DNA from: Sphingomonas faeni
GTDB lineage: Bacteria > Pseudomonadota > Alphaproteobacteria > Sphingomonadales > Sphingomonadaceae
DNA: 64,000 bases
Direction: 5' to 3'
NCBI RefSeq assembly: GCF_003053745.1
Contig: NZ_QAYE01000001.1
Coordinates: 248,001 to 312,000 of the forward strand
The notes beneath the pieces were generated by a model. The model saw nothing but the letters and a program-made list of their open reading frames with translations. It was not told where the DNA came from and searched no databases. Below are positions 55,490-64,000 of this stretch, piece by piece (position 1 is the stretch's first letter; every line of letters starts with the position of its first letter). Made by a program: the position numbers and the translations under genes.

Positions 55490-55806
55490 CCTCCTTCTTC
55501 CCTCCCTGGAAGGGCGGGGGCGGGGGTGGGTCGGGTTCCGCATGTTTGGACGGTGGTGGCTTAAGCGGGCCGACCCACCCCCAGCCCCTCCCTTCCAGGG
55601 AGGGGAGGCGCTTCCCATATATTCGTTGTGCACGCACGCACACGTCGGCTCGGCGAAAGCCGGCATTTCTCCATTCCAATGGCTACACCCGCCAACCGGA
55701 ATACCCCAGATATCCCTGGAGTGACGGGACGGAGGTGAACGCATTGTCGCCCGACTCGCCAGCCACGCCTTGTCCCCTCCCCCTCGTTCCGGCAAAGCAG
55801 CCCCCG
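55490..55806. other. 317-bp gap between glycosylase gene and mntH
   Basis: It contains the inverted repeat at 55499-55608 and then about 195 bp with short hairpin-like fragments (GGCTCGGCGAAAGCCGGC at about 55648, CCCTGGAGTGACGGG at about 55713) that look like pieces of the shorter repeat types. No separate gene or riboswitch was recognised. Confidence 0.5.
55499..55608. repeat. inverted repeat (CTCCCTGGAAGGG type)
   Basis: TCCCTCCCTGGAAGGGCGGG and GGGGGTGGGTCGG are inverted in CCGACCCACCCCC and CCCTCCCTTCCAGGGAGGGG. Here it lies between co-directional genes. Confidence 0.87.
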
Positions 55807-57123
55807 ATGTCAGCCCCCAATCTCCCCGCGTCCGACTTTGCCAACTCGCTCGCCGAGAGCCACCGCACCGTCGTCGTCCCCGAAGGCGCGTCGTTCTGGC
55901 GGCGGCTGTTCGCATTCGTGGGGCCGGGGTATCTAGTCGCGGTCGGCTACATGGACCCCGGCAACTGGGCGACCGACATCGCCGGCGGCTCCGCGTTCGG
56001 CTACACGTTGCTGTCGGTCGTGCTGTTGTCGAACCTGATGGCGATGGTCCTCCAGGCGCTTTCCGCACGCCTCGGCATCGTCGCCGGGCTCGACCTCGCC
56101 CAGGCCTGCCGCGCGCATTATTCTAAGCCGGTCTCGGTCGCGCTCTGGTTCCTCTGCGAGATCGCGATCATCGCCTGCGATCTTGCCGAAGTGCTCGGCA
56201 CGGCGATCGCGCTGAAGCTGCTGTTCGGCTTGCCACTGGTCTACGGCGTCGTTCTCACCGCGCTCGACGTGTTCCTGATCCTCGCGCTGCAACGCTTCGG
56301 GTTCCGCAAGCTGGAGGCGTTCGTCGTCGCCCTGCTCGTGATCATCGCCGGCTGCTTCGTCTTCGAGCTGTTCCTGGCGCGGCCCGAATGGGCGGGCGTG
56401 CTCGGCGGGCTGGTGCCGACGACGCAGATCGTCACCAACCCGGCGATGCTCTACATCGCGATCGGCATCCTCGGCGCGACCGTGATGCCGCACAATCTGT
56501 ATCTCCACTCGTCGATCGTCCAGACGCGCGCGTTCGCCAAGGACACGGCCGGCAAGCGCGACGCGATCACGATGGCGACGATCGACGGCACGGTCGCGCT
56601 GGGCCTCGCCTTCTTCATCAACGCGGCGATTTTGATCTTGGCGGCGGCGACCTTCCACGTTGCCGGGCGCACCGACGTTGCCGAGATCGACCAGGCGTAC
56701 CAGTTGCTTGCACCGATGCTGGGGATGGGTGCGGCGAGTGTGCTCTTCGCGGTCGCGCTGCTCGCGTCGGGGCAGAACTCGACGGTGACGGGTACGCTCG
56801 CCGGCCAAATCGTGATGGAGGGCTTCCTCAACCTGCGCATGCCGGTCTGGGCGCGGCGGCTGGTGACGCGGCTGCTGGCGATCGTGCCCGCCGTGTTCGT
56901 GGTCGGCGCGTCGGGCGACGCTGGCGCAACGAAACTGCTGGTGCTCAGCCAAGTCGTGCTCAGCCTGCAACTGCCGTTCGCGGTGGTGCCACTGGTCAAG
57001 TTCACCGGCGACCGCACGATCATGGGCGACCTCGTGAGCCCGGCGTGGCTGAAGATTCTCGCCTGGGTGATCGCCGCGGTGATCATCGGGCTGAACGGCA
57101 CGCTTCTGTACGGCATGCTGTAG
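55807..57123 (+). CDS. mntH: Nramp family divalent metal transporter
   Basis: This 438-residue inner-membrane manganese/iron-proton symporter has about 11 membrane segments. Segment 1 carries the metal-binding DPGN (50-53), and segment 6 carries [34 protein letters not shown] is also intact. The frame is open far upstream, but this ATG gives the normal N-terminus. There is no obvious Shine-Dalgarno; a GTG at 55735 preceded by GGAG at very short range is the alternative. No MntR or Fur box was recognised. Confidence 0.92.
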   Translation: MSAPNLPASDFANSLAESHRTVVVPEGASFWRRLFAFVGPGYLVAVGYMDPGNWATDIAGGSAFGYTLLSVVLLSNLMAMVLQALSARLGIVAGLDLAQACRAHYSKPVSVALWFLCEIAIIACDLAEVLGTAIALKLLFGLPLVYGVVLTALDVFLILALQRFGFRKLEAFVVALLVIIAGCFVFELFLARPEWAGVLGGLVPTTQIVTNPAMLYIAIGILGATVMPHNLYLHSSIVQTRAFAKDTAGKRDAITMATIDGTVALGLAFFINAAILILAAATFHVAGRTDVAEIDQAYQLLAPMLGMGAASVLFAVALLASGQNSTVTGTLAGQIVMEGFLNLRMPVWARRLVTRLLAIVPAVFVVGASGDAGATKLLVLSQVVLSLQLPFAVVPLVKFTGDRTIMGDLVSPAWLKILAWVIAAVIIGLNGTLLYGML

Positions 57124-57128
57124 GTACG

Positions 57129-57161
57129 AAAACGGCGGCCGATCGCTCGGCCGCCGCTTCG
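57129..57161. terminator. strong GC hairpin after mntH
   Basis: A 9-bp perfect stem CGGCGGCCG/CGGCCGCCG (57133-57156) with a 6-nt loop is followed by CTTCGTC rather than a T run. It is probably a terminator for mntH and the convergent glycine-zipper gene. Confidence 0.6.
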
Positions 57162-57184
57162 TCATGTCTAGCTTCGGCTAAGGC

Positions 57185-57631
57185 TCAACGGCACTTAACG
57201 TTGCCGCGGTCGACCGAACGGCCAAGCAAGGCACCACCGCCGGCACCCGCCAGCGTACCGAGCGTGCCGCCACCGATCAGGTTGGCCAGCGCACCGCCGC
57301 CGAGGGCACCGATCACGAGACCGGTCGTGCCGTCGTTGCGCTTGCAATAGGCGCGGCCGTCGCGACCACGGTAGATCCGGTCGTTGCGGCTGAGGCGGCG
57401 CTCGCGATACTTGCCGTCACGATAGCTGTTCGACGGATCCCAGTTGCGGTCGTCGCCACGCCAGTTGCGATCGTTGCCGCGGCGGTCGTTGTCGTACCGG
57501 CGATCGTCACGATCGCGACGGTCGTTGTTGTCGCGGCGATCGTCGTAACGCTGCGCGGTCGCGGCGGTCGGCAGCATGGCCGGCGCTGCGATGGCGACCG
57601 ACATCAACGCGGCGATAAGATGCTTCTTCAT
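57185..57631 (-). CDS. secreted Arg/Asp-repeat glycine-zipper protein
   Basis: This 148-residue protein has a signal peptide (cleavage after about 26, ATAQ). A charged stretch (about 28-75) is made of DDRRDNNDRRDRDD-like repeats. Last comes a glycine-zipper 2TM segment (VIGALGGGALANLIGGG, GTLAGAGGGALLG, about 106-138), similar to outer-membrane surface antigens of the 17-kDa type. It is probably anchored in the outer membrane by the zipper, with the charged part exposed. There are only two cysteines in the mature part, one of them near the C-terminus. Function unknown. Confidence 0.78.
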   Translation of the reverse strand: MKKHLIAALMSVAIAAPAMLPTAATAQRYDDRRDNNDRRDRDDRRYDNDRRGNDRNWRGDDRNWDPSNSYRDGKYRERRLSRNDRIYRGRDGRAYCKRNDGTTGLVIGALGGGALANLIGGGTLGTLAGAGGGALLGRSVDRGNVKCR

Positions 57632-57752
57632 GGGATAGTCTCCTGATCTATGCCGGTGTAACTTGCGCCACTCCGTAAAAGTTCATTCTTCGACTCTCGT
57701 GCGGCTGGCCGAGGGCTTGCACCGGTTTGCACCGGCCGATAGCAATCGAGCG

Positions 57753-58400
57753 ATGAAGGTCGACGGCAACTATCGTGACAACGGGTTCGCGCATCTTCGC
57801 GGACTGATACCGGTCGAGGTGACCGATGCTTTCCTGCGCCGGCTCAAGCAGGATCTGGCGCTGGACCGGGTCGATCTGAGCAAGGTCACGCAGCATCCCA
57901 ATCTGCTGAAACGTGCCGCGTTCGAGGTTTATGGCCGGCAATATCCGCCGATGCTGCAGTTTCTATGGGGACTGACGCCGATCGTGAGTCAGCTCGTCGG
58001 GCGCGACCTGTTGCCGACCTATGATTATTTCCGGATCTACCGCGAGGGCGACGTCTGCATGGTGCATTCGGACCGCCAGGCGTGCGAGCACAGCCTGTCG
58101 CTGACGCTCGATTACAGCGACGGTGCGCCCTGGGATCTGGAGGTCGGCACAGTGCGGACCGAGCCGAGCGCGCGCGTTACCGACGACTTCGGCGCGGAGC
58201 CATATGCGGGAATCGCGATGGAGGTCGGCGATGCGGTCCTGTACCAGGGTGTGCACCACCGCCACGGCCGGATGACGCCGAACCCGAATGGCTGGTCGGC
58301 GCACCTCTTCCTGCACTGGGTCGACCGCGACGGGCCTTACCGCGACCAGGCGCTGGAAGGCGAAACCAGCCGCGCAAAGGCGGACTTCCACTTCATCTGA
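57753..58400 (+). CDS. putative Fe(II)/2-oxoglutarate oxygenase-fold protein
   Basis: This 215-residue protein has a possible jelly-roll facial triad: His105-x-Asp107 in MVHSDRQ, then a distal His among YQGVHHRHGR (168-171) and an Arg two residues later. RIYREGD precedes the first His as in many prolyl-hydroxylase-like proteins. The late HLFLHWV is a beta strand. No family was recognised with certainty and the substrate is unknown. A longer TTG-initiated frame from 57663 is possible but has poor context. Confidence 0.62.
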   Translation: MKVDGNYRDNGFAHLRGLIPVEVTDAFLRRLKQDLALDRVDLSKVTQHPNLLKRAAFEVYGRQYPPMLQFLWGLTPIVSQLVGRDLLPTYDYFRIYREGDVCMVHSDRQACEHSLSLTLDYSDGAPWDLEVGTVRTEPSARVTDDFGAEPYAGIAMEVGDAVLYQGVHHRHGRMTPNPNGWSAHLFLHWVDRDGPYRDQALEGETSRAKADFHFI

Positions 58401-58406
58401 CGCGCG

Positions 58407-59366
58407 TCAGACCTTGTCGGGGCTGGCCATTGAGCAGTCGTGACCGTGGCCCGTTTCGACCTGCAATGTGGCGTGGCCGATGCCGAATTTGTCGTGGAGC
58501 ATTGTCCTGGCGTCGCTGAGGAATTGGTCGCCGGGGTGGCCGGCGGGCATTACGAGATGCGCGGTAAGGACGGGTTCGGTGGTGCTCATCGGCCAGATGT
58601 GGAGATCGTGGATCTCGGTCACGCCGGGCAGGCCGCGGAGCGCATCGTCGACATGGTCGAACTCGATCCCGCGGGGGACCGCGGACAGTGACATCTCGAC
58701 GGTCTCGCGGAGCAGGCCCCAGGTTTGCCAGAAGATCAGGACGGCGATGACGATGCTCACCGCGGGGTCGATCCAGGTAAGGCCGGTGCGCCAGATCACG
58801 AAGCCGGCGATCACCACGCCCGCCGACACGAGCGCGTCGGCGGCCATGTGGAGGTAGGCGCCGCGGATGTTGACGTCGCCCTTGCGCCCCCGCGCGAACA
58901 TCCACGCGGTGAACGCGTTGACGGCGATGCCGATGCCCGCGACCATCGACACGGTCAGGCCTGCGGTCGGGGCGGGATCGGAGAAGCGCTGCGACGCCTC
59001 CAGCACGATCGCGCCGAGTGCTACCAGCAGCAGCAGCGCGTTGGCCAGCGCGGCGAGGATCGTCGAGCCCTTCAGCCCGTAGGTGTAGCGCTTGGTTGGT
59101 GCGGTGCGCGCGAGCATCGTGCCGCCCCAGGCGACGACGAGGCCGAGTACGTCGCACAGATTGTGGCCCGCGTCGGCGAGCAGCGCCACCGAGTCGATCC
59201 GCAGGCCGACGATCGCCTCGACGACGACGAAGACGATGTTGAGGCCGATGCCGATCGCGAACGCACGGTCGAACGAGGCTGGCGCGTGGCTGTGGCCATG
59301 CCCGCCATGGGAGTGTGAGTGACCATGCGAATGGCCGTGGTCGTGCCCGTGATGATGTCCGCCCAA
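58407..59366 (-). CDS. cation diffusion facilitator transporter, His-rich (CzcD/ZitB-like)
   Basis: This 319-residue exporter has a His/Gly-rich cytoplasmic N-terminus (MGGHHHGHDHGHSHGHSHSH...). Six membrane segments follow, with SVALLADAGHNLCDVLGL (segment 2 metal site) and HMAADALVSAGVV (segment 5). A C-terminal domain ends HGHDCSM. The His-rich head and HxxxD sites mark the zinc exporter type. The start is TTG at 59366; no ATG is available before the first membrane segment. It is convergent with the oxygenase-like gene, only 6 bp away. Confidence 0.9.
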   Translation of the reverse strand: MGGHHHGHDHGHSHGHSHSHGGHGHSHAPASFDRAFAIGIGLNIVFVVVEAIVGLRIDSVALLADAGHNLCDVLGLVVAWGGTMLARTAPTKRYTYGLKGSTILAALANALLLLVALGAIVLEASQRFSDPAPTAGLTVSMVAGIGIAVNAFTAWMFARGRKGDVNIRGAYLHMAADALVSAGVVIAGFVIWRTGLTWIDPAVSIVIAVLIFWQTWGLLRETVEMSLSAVPRGIEFDHVDDALRGLPGVTEIHDLHIWPMSTTEPVLTAHLVMPAGHPGDQFLSDARTMLHDKFGIGHATLQVETGHGHDCSMASPDKV

Positions 59367-59464
59367 AGCCCGCGCTCCGCTAAATCCGGCCGCCGCCTAG
59401 CATTGACGTATCGTGAGATACTAGGACGTGAGAGATATTCTCCCGCGCTCCCAAAATACGACGG

Positions 59465-59577
59465 GCTCCCCTCCCTGGAAGGGAGGGGTAGGGGGTGGGT
59501 CGGCCGGTTTATGCCGCAACGGCAAGGACATGCGGAACCCGACCCACCCCCAACCCCTCCCTTTCAGGGAGGGGAGC
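59465..59577. repeat. inverted repeat (CTCCCCTCCCTGG type)
   Basis: GCTCCCCTCCCTGGAAGGGA and GGGGGTGGGTCGG are inverted in CGACCCACCCCC and CCTCCCTTTCAGGGAGGGGAGC. Confidence 0.88.
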
Positions 59578-59610
59578 AGCTTCACTCCGCCGCAAACCCG
59601 CTCCGTCACC

Positions 59611-59711
59611 CGTCACTCCGTCAACCCGGCGGAAGCCGGGGTCCACCGTCCCGCGTACCCAGTTCTCCCGCCCATGCGGAACAGTGGATGCCGAACGAGT
59701 CCGGCATGACG
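59611..59711. repeat. imperfect inverted repeat (GTCA/TGAC type)
   Basis: CACTCCGTCAACCCGGC, GGAAGCCGGGGTCCAC and the later GTGGATGCCG with GTCCGGCATGAC form an imperfect palindrome of the shorter GTCAT/GTGAC type. The outer ends have diverged more than in the copy at 43003. Confidence 0.55.
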
Positions 59712-59734
59712 GGGGGCTATACATCGTTGGAGGG

Positions 59735-62338
59735 CTATCCCTCGTTCGCCAACGCCTTCAATCGGTACAGTGCGTCCAGCGCATCGCGAGGGCTCATCGC
59801 GTCGATATCCAGCTTGGCGAGATCCTCGCGCAGCACGTCGCACGCAGCCTCCTCGACCTGCGCAGCGGCGGCGAACAACGGCAGGTCGTCGAGCCCGGCC
59901 GCGAGCCCGCCGGTCTTCGCGCGTCCCGCCTCGAGTTTCGCCAGCACCGCCTTCGCGCGCGCCACCGTCACCGGCGACATCCCCGCCAACCGCGCGACCG
60001 CCAGCCCATAGCTCCGATCCGCCGGCCCGTCGGCGAGTTCGTGGAGCAGCACCAGCTCCCCCTTCCACTCGCGCGCGCGGACATGATGCAGCGACAGCGC
60101 CTCGCAGCGCTCGGCGAGCCGCGTCAGTTCATGGTAATGCGTCGCGAACAGACACCTGCACCGGTTGTCTTCGTGGATCGCCTCGACCACCGCCCAGGCG
60201 ATCGCGAGCCCGTCATAGGTCGACGTACCGCGCCCGACCTCGTCGAGGATTACGAACGATCGCGGCGTTGCCTGCGCAAGGATCGCCGCGGTCTCGACCA
60301 TCTCGACCATGAAGGTGGAGCGGCCGCGGGCGAGGTTGTCCGACGCCCCGACGCGGCTGAACAGGCGGTCGACCAGGCCCAGCGTGGCCTTGGTCGCGGG
60401 CACGTACGACCCGGCCTGCGCGAGCACGGCGATCAGTGCGTTCTGGCGGAGGAAGGTCGATTTACCGCCCATGTTCGGGCCGGTGACGAGCCACAGTCGC
60501 GAGCTTTCCGACAAATTGCAGTCGTTGGCGACGAACCGGTCGCCCGACTTCGCCACCGCCGCTTCGACCACCGGATGCCGGCCGCCCTCGATCTCGAAGC
60601 ACGCGTGATCGACCAGCGAAGGCCGCGCCCAGGCGCCTTCCGCGGCGCGCTCCGCCAGCCCGGCTGCGACGTCCAACCGCGCGAGCGCATCCGCCGTCGC
60701 CGCGATCGCCTCGCGCCCCGCAAGAGCCTGCGCGGTGAGTTCCTCGAGATGCGCCGCTTCGGCCGCGAGCCCGTGTGCGCCGGCCTGCGACACCTTCGCC
60801 GCGACCTCGTGCAGCGCAGGCGTATTGAACCGCACCACGCCCGCGAGCGTCTGGCGATGCGTGAAGCCGCTCTCGGGCTTCATCAACGGATCCGCCGCCC
60901 GCGCGGGAACCTCGACATGATAGCCGAGCACGCCGTTGTGGCGGATCTTCAACGCGGTGACCCCAGTCGAAGTCCGAAACTCCGCCTCCAGCGCGGCAAT
61001 CGCCCGCCGCCCGCCAGCGCCGGCATCGCGCAGGTCGTCGAGCGCGGCGTCATAGCCCGCCGCGATATAGCCGCCGTCCGATGCCTCGATCGGTGGCGAC
61101 GGCACCAGCGCACGCTTGAGCAGGTCGATCAGCGCGCCGTGGCCGCGCAATCTTGGCGCGATGTCCCGGAGCAGCACCGGCGGATCGACGATCGCATCCA
61201 TCCGCTCGCCAAGGCTCCACGCGCCGTCGAGCCCGTCGCGCAACTGCCCCAGATCGCGCGGGCCGCCACGCCCTGCCGCCAGTCGCCCGAGCGCGCGGCC
61301 GATGTCGGGCAGCGCCCGCAACGTCGAGCGCAACCGCTCGCGCGCCGCTTGGTCGTCATGGAACAGTCGCACTAGATCGAGCCGCGCATCGATCGCCGCC
61401 TTGTCCATCAGCGGCGCACCGAGGTCCGCGCCGAGCAACCGCGCACCGGCGCCCGTCACGGTCCGGTCGACCGCGTCGAGCAGGCTGCCTTTGCGCACGC
61501 CGCCGGTGGTGCAGGTCAGCTCGAGGCTCTCGCGGGTGGCGGCGTCGATCGCCATCGTCTCCGCCGCGCGGCCTATCCGCGGGGGGCGCAAAAACGGCAT
61601 CGTGCCCTTCGCATTATGCTCAAGATACGCGACCAGTCCGCCCGCCGCGGCGAGCCCCGCGCGGCCGAACTGCCCGAACCCGTCGAGCGTCGCCACGCCG
61701 TACAGTCGCTTGAGCCGAGCCTCGCCCGCGCCGCTGTCGAAGTCGATTTTCGGCCGCAGCGTCGTCGCGGCCTCCTCGAAAGCGCTAGCCTCAGACGCCA
61801 CGACCTCGGCAGCCCCAAGCCGCGCGAGTTCCGCCTCGACCGCGTCACCCGCAACCTCGACGATCTCGAAGCGCCCGGTCGAGACGTCCGCGGCGGCGAT
61901 AGCTACCGACCCGCCCGCCTCGCCGATCGCCACGCACCAATTGTCGCTCCGCGCGTCGAGTAGCGCCTCCTCGGTCAGCGTCCCCGCCGTCACCACCCGG
62001 ACGATCGCGCGCGCGACGAGCGCCTTCGATCCACCGCGAGCCTTCGCCTCCGCCGGGCTTTCGACCTGTTCGGCGATCGCGACGCGGTGGCCGGCCTTGA
62101 TCAGGCGTTGGAGGTACACCGTCGCCGCATGCACAGGCACGCCGCACATCGGGATCGGCTTGCCTTCATGCTCGCCGCGCGCGGTCAGCGCGATGTCGAG
62201 CACGCCGGCTGCGACCCGCGCATCATCCATGAACAGTTCGAAGAAATCGCCCATCCGGTAGAACAGCAAGCAATCCTGCGCCTCCGCCTTCAGGCCGAGA
62301 TACTGCGTCATCATGGGGGTAGGGGCGGGGTGCGACAT
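59735..62338 (-). CDS. mutS: DNA mismatch repair ATPase MutS
   Basis: This 867-residue protein recognises mismatches and starts repair with MutL. The mismatch-reading motif is GDFFELF, the Phe-x-Glu form, near residue 28. The connector and clamp follow, then the ATPase with Walker A GPNMGGKST, Walker B LDEVGRGTSTYDG and THYHELT. The open frame extends 93 codons upstream through an inverted repeat; MSHPAPTPMMTQYLG is the expected N-terminus. It is divergent from the malic enzyme gene. Confidence 0.95.
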   Translation of the reverse strand: MSHPAPTPMMTQYLGLKAEAQDCLLFYRMGDFFELFMDDARVAAGVLDIALTARGEHEGKPIPMCGVPVHAATVYLQRLIKAGHRVAIAEQVESPAEAKARGGSKALVARAIVRVVTAGTLTEEALLDARSDNWCVAIGEAGGSVAIAAADVSTGRFEIVEVAGDAVEAELARLGAAEVVASEASAFEEAATTLRPKIDFDSGAGEARLKRLYGVATLDGFGQFGRAGLAAAGGLVAYLEHNAKGTMPFLRPPRIGRAAETMAIDAATRESLELTCTTGGVRKGSLLDAVDRTVTGAGARLLGADLGAPLMDKAAIDARLDLVRLFHDDQAARERLRSTLRALPDIGRALGRLAAGRGGPRDLGQLRDGLDGAWSLGERMDAIVDPPVLLRDIAPRLRGHGALIDLLKRALVPSPPIEASDGGYIAAGYDAALDDLRDAGAGGRRAIAALEAEFRTSTGVTALKIRHNGVLGYHVEVPARAADPLMKPESGFTHRQTLAGVVRFNTPALHEVAAKVSQAGAHGLAAEAAHLEELTAQALAGREAIAATADALARLDVAAGLAERAAEGAWARPSLVDHACFEIEGGRHPVVEAAVAKSGDRFVANDCNLSESSRLWLVTGPNMGGKSTFLRQNALIAVLAQAGSYVPATKATLGLVDRLFSRVGASDNLARGRSTFMVEMVETAAILAQATPRSFVILDEVGRGTSTYDGLAIAWAVVEAIHEDNRCRCLFATHYHELTRLAERCEALSLHHVRAREWKGELVLLHELADGPADRSYGLAVARLAGMSPVTVARAKAVLAKLEAGRAKTGGLAAGLDDLPLFAAAAQVEEAACDVLREDLAKLDIDAMSPRDALDALYRLKALANEG

Positions 62339-62381
62339 CAGGGGCGGGTAGCGAAACTTTGCGGGTTCGTCATCCGCCGCC

Positions 62382-62460
62382 GTTCTCCTGCGAACGCAGG
62401 AGCCCAGGGTTCCAGGGGACAGCGCTGCTTGATCCTGGGCTCCTGCGTTCGCAGGAGAAC
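62382..62460. repeat. perfect 27-bp inverted repeat between mutS and maeB
   Basis: The arms 62382-62408 and 62434-62460 are exact inverted copies, beginning GTTCTCCTGCGAACGCAGGA; each arm is also a short palindrome (CTCCTGCGAACGCAGGAG). The loop is 25 bp. It lies in the divergent promoter region. Confidence 0.93.
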
Positions 62461-62534
62461 ATGGGCGAAGTGTCCGGGGTGACGAAGCGGCATCGTCTGC
62501 GTAAAGACACAGGCCACAGAGAGAGGCCCCGCCC

Positions 62535-64000
62535 ATGTCCGACGAAACGCTGCAATTCTCCGAACGCGAAGCCTTGCTCTTCCACTCGGAAGGCCGTCCG
62601 GGGAAGATCGAGATCATTGCGTCGAAGCCGATGGCGACGCAGCGCGATCTCGCGCTCGCCTATTCGCCCGGCGTCGCGGTGCCGGTGCAGGCGATCTACG
62701 ACGATCCCGCGACCGTCTACGACTATACCGCGAAGGGAAACCTCGTCGCGGTGATCTCGAACGGCACCGCGATCCTCGGCATGGGCAATCTCGGGCCGCT
62801 GGCCAGCAAGCCGGTGATGGAGGGCAAGGCGGTGCTCTTCAAGCGCTTCGCCGACGTCGACGCGATCGATATCGAGCTGAAGACCGAGGACGTGAACCGC
62901 TTCATCGACGCGGTCGAGCTGATGGAGCCGACCTTCGGCGGGATCAACCTCGAGGACATCAAGGCGCCGGAATGCTTCATCATCGAGCAGGCGCTGCGCG
63001 AGCGGATGAACATCCCCGTCTTCCATGACGACCAGCACGGCACCGCGATCATCACCGCCGCCGGCCTGATCAACGCGTGCCTGCTCACGGGACGCAAGCT
63101 GTCCGAGGTCAAGATCGTCGTCAACGGCGCGGGCGCCGCGGCGATCGCGTGCACCGAACTCGTCAAGGCGATGGGCGTGCGCGGCGACAACGTCATCCTG
63201 TGCGATCGCAAGGGCGTGATCTACCAGGGCCGCGAGGGCGTCGACCAGTGGAAGTCGGCGCACGCCGCGATCACCGAGACGCGCACGCTGACCGAGGCGC
63301 TGGTCGGTGCCGACGTGTTCCTGGGGCTCTCCGCGGCGGGATCGCTGACGCCGGAGATGGTCAAGGACATGGCCCCCGCGCCGATCATCTTCGCGATGGC
63401 CAACCCCGAGCCGGAGATCCGCCCCGAACTGGCGATGGCCGCGCGCCCCGATGCGATCGTCGCGACCGGGCGCTCGGATTATCCGAATCAGGTCAACAAC
63501 GTGCTCGGCTTCCCGTTCATCTTCCGCGGGGCGCTTGACGTCCGCGCGACCGGGATCAACGACGCGATGAAGATCGCCGCCGCCAACGCGATCGCCGAAC
63601 TCGCGCGCGAACGCGTGCCGGAAGAAGTCGCGGCCGCGTACGGCGTTAGCCACAGCTTCGGTCCGGCCTACATCATCCCCGCGCCATTCGATCCGCGGCT
63701 GATGGAAGTCGTCCCCGTCGCGGTCGCAAAGGCCGCAATGGCCTCGGGCGTCGCGACCAAGCCGATCCTCGACATCGAAGCGTATCGGCACTCGCTCCGT
63801 GCCCGCCTCAACCCGACCACCTCGGTCCTGTCGATGGCGTATGAAGGCGCCCGCGCGCATCCCAAGCGCGTGATCTTCGCGGAAGGCGAGGAAGAGGTCG
63901 TCCTCCGCGCCGCCATCGCCTTCAAGGAAGGGGGATATGGCACGCCTGTGCTGGTCGGCCGCGACGACGTGCCCGACCGGTTGCGCGCGCTCGGCGTTAC
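62535..64000 (+). CDS. maeB: NADP-dependent malic enzyme (MaeB type), 5' part
   Basis: The frame runs open from ATG 62535 to the right edge, at least 488 codons. The malic enzyme domain shows SPGVAVPVQAI, GTAILGMGNLGP with the catalytic Lys region, DDQHGTAIITAAG and the NADP-binding GAGAAAIACTELV. Near 63810 a second domain begins (PKRVIFAEGEEEVVLRAA), the phosphotransacetylase-like part characteristic of the large MaeB form. It decarboxylates malate to pyruvate, making NADPH. The RBS AGAGAGG lies about nine bases before the ATG. The 3' end is outside the window. Confidence 0.93.
   Translation, partial: MSDETLQFSEREALLFHSEGRPGKIEIIASKPMATQRDLALAYSPGVAVPVQAIYDDPATVYDYTAKGNLVAVISNGTAILGMGNLGPLASKPVMEGKAVLFKRFADVDAIDIELKTEDVNRFIDAVELMEPTFGGINLEDIKAPECFIIEQALRERMNIPVFHDDQHGTAIITAAGLINACLLTGRKLSEVKIVVNGAGAAAIACTELVKAMGVRGDNVILCDRKGVIYQGREGVDQWKSAHAAITETRTLTEALVGADVFLGLSAAGSLTPEMVKDMAPAPIIFAMANPEPEIRPELAMAARPDAIVATGRSDYPNQVNNVLGFPFIFRGALDVRATGINDAMKIAAANAIAELARERVPEEVAAAYGVSHSFGPAYIIPAPFDPRLMEVVPVAVAKAAMASGVATKPILDIEAYRHSLRARLNPTTSVLSMAYEGARAHPKRVIFAEGEEEVVLRAAIAFKEGGYGTPVLVGRDDVPDRLRALGV

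Larger units (their letters stand above)
59367..59734. other. 368-bp gap between CDF gene and mutS
   Basis: It holds two inverted repeats of different type (59465-59577 and 59611-59711) and the upstream region of the CDF gene (59367-59460), in which no clear promoter was seen. No gene is supported. Confidence 0.6.

Noticed and set aside
55613..55806. Manganese riboswitch or MntR box upstream of mntH
   Set aside because: No yybP-ykoY-like paired helices and no palindromic MntR or Fur consensus could be found by eye.
62339..62617. Ninety-three extra codons at the mutS N-terminus
   Set aside because: They translate the 62382-62460 palindrome and the promoter region; MutS families begin near MTQYLGLKAEA.

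Overview
The window is a high-GC chromosomal segment from an alphaproteobacterium, most likely Sphingomonas or a close relative. This rests on gene content and order rather than on any marker rRNA: a DUF1153/SciP-type CtrA inhibitor, the short alphaproteobacterial type of SerC, hisZ next to purA, an MlaE-MlaF-MlaD operon ending in a PqiC-like lipoprotein, a fused ATP-grasp/alpha-E protein, and near matches to EcfG (general stress response) promoters. There is no rRNA, prophage, IS element, plasmid backbone or CRISPR array. Most genes are chromosomal housekeeping genes, packed on both strands.

Layout. 1-4.7 kb: 3' end of a sensor histidine kinase, prephenate dehydratase, a membrane-anchored cytochrome c, a LOG-family protein and an extensin-like lipoprotein. 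4.8-10.7 kb: serC-serA, a DUF559 nuclease-like gene coupled to hisZ, then purA. 10.7-15.5 kb (minus): a secreted Gly/Thr/Met-repeat protein, then a tight run dnaJ-like, yihY, fabI, DUF4160, DUF2442, aroC. 15.6-23.2 kb: a 47-residue protein, the transglutaminase and ATP-grasp/alpha-E pair, and the NHEJ genes ku-ligD. 23.3-29.3 kb: pdxH, a CDF transporter, a PhzF-like protein, mnmA, sciP, a GlsB/YeaQ stress membrane protein and a SIMPL protein. 29.5-35.7 kb: an RND efflux adaptor and pump, then DUF445. 35.9-38.0 kb: a small redox/TetR cassette with unusual flanks. 38.3-42.6 kb: a HAD hydrolase and the lipid-trafficking mlaE-F-D-lipoprotein operon. 43-53.2 kb: glycogen operon glgP-glgB-glgC-glgA-pgm plus a CoA-ester lyase. 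53.3-64 kb: tRNA-Tyr, rlmB-like, ferredoxin, AlkA-type glycosylase, mntH, a glycine-zipper protein, an oxygenase-like protein, a second CDF transporter, mutS and the 5' part of a malic enzyme gene.

The most striking non-genic signal is a population of about 19 large inverted repeats (80-200 bp), in several sequence families, in the gaps between genes. Each of the three main families ends in a purine run such as GGGAGAGGGAGAA, GGGAGGGGAG or GGGGAGGATTT that reads outward from both ends. At several sites (glgA, ligD, the transglutaminase, the DUF559 gene and possibly serA) this run lies at Shine-Dalgarno distance from the next start codon. One copy lies in frame inside ligD and encodes the linker between its phosphoesterase and ligase domains. 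Another holds four exact-length 21-bp tandem units. A second theme is near matches to the EcfG promoter (GGAAC, 16-17 nt, CGTT) ahead of ku-ligD, the GlsB/YeaQ gene, a small KGG-like protein and the Gly/Thr/Met-repeat protein.

Start codons were moved inward wherever the longest open frame ran into these palindromes.
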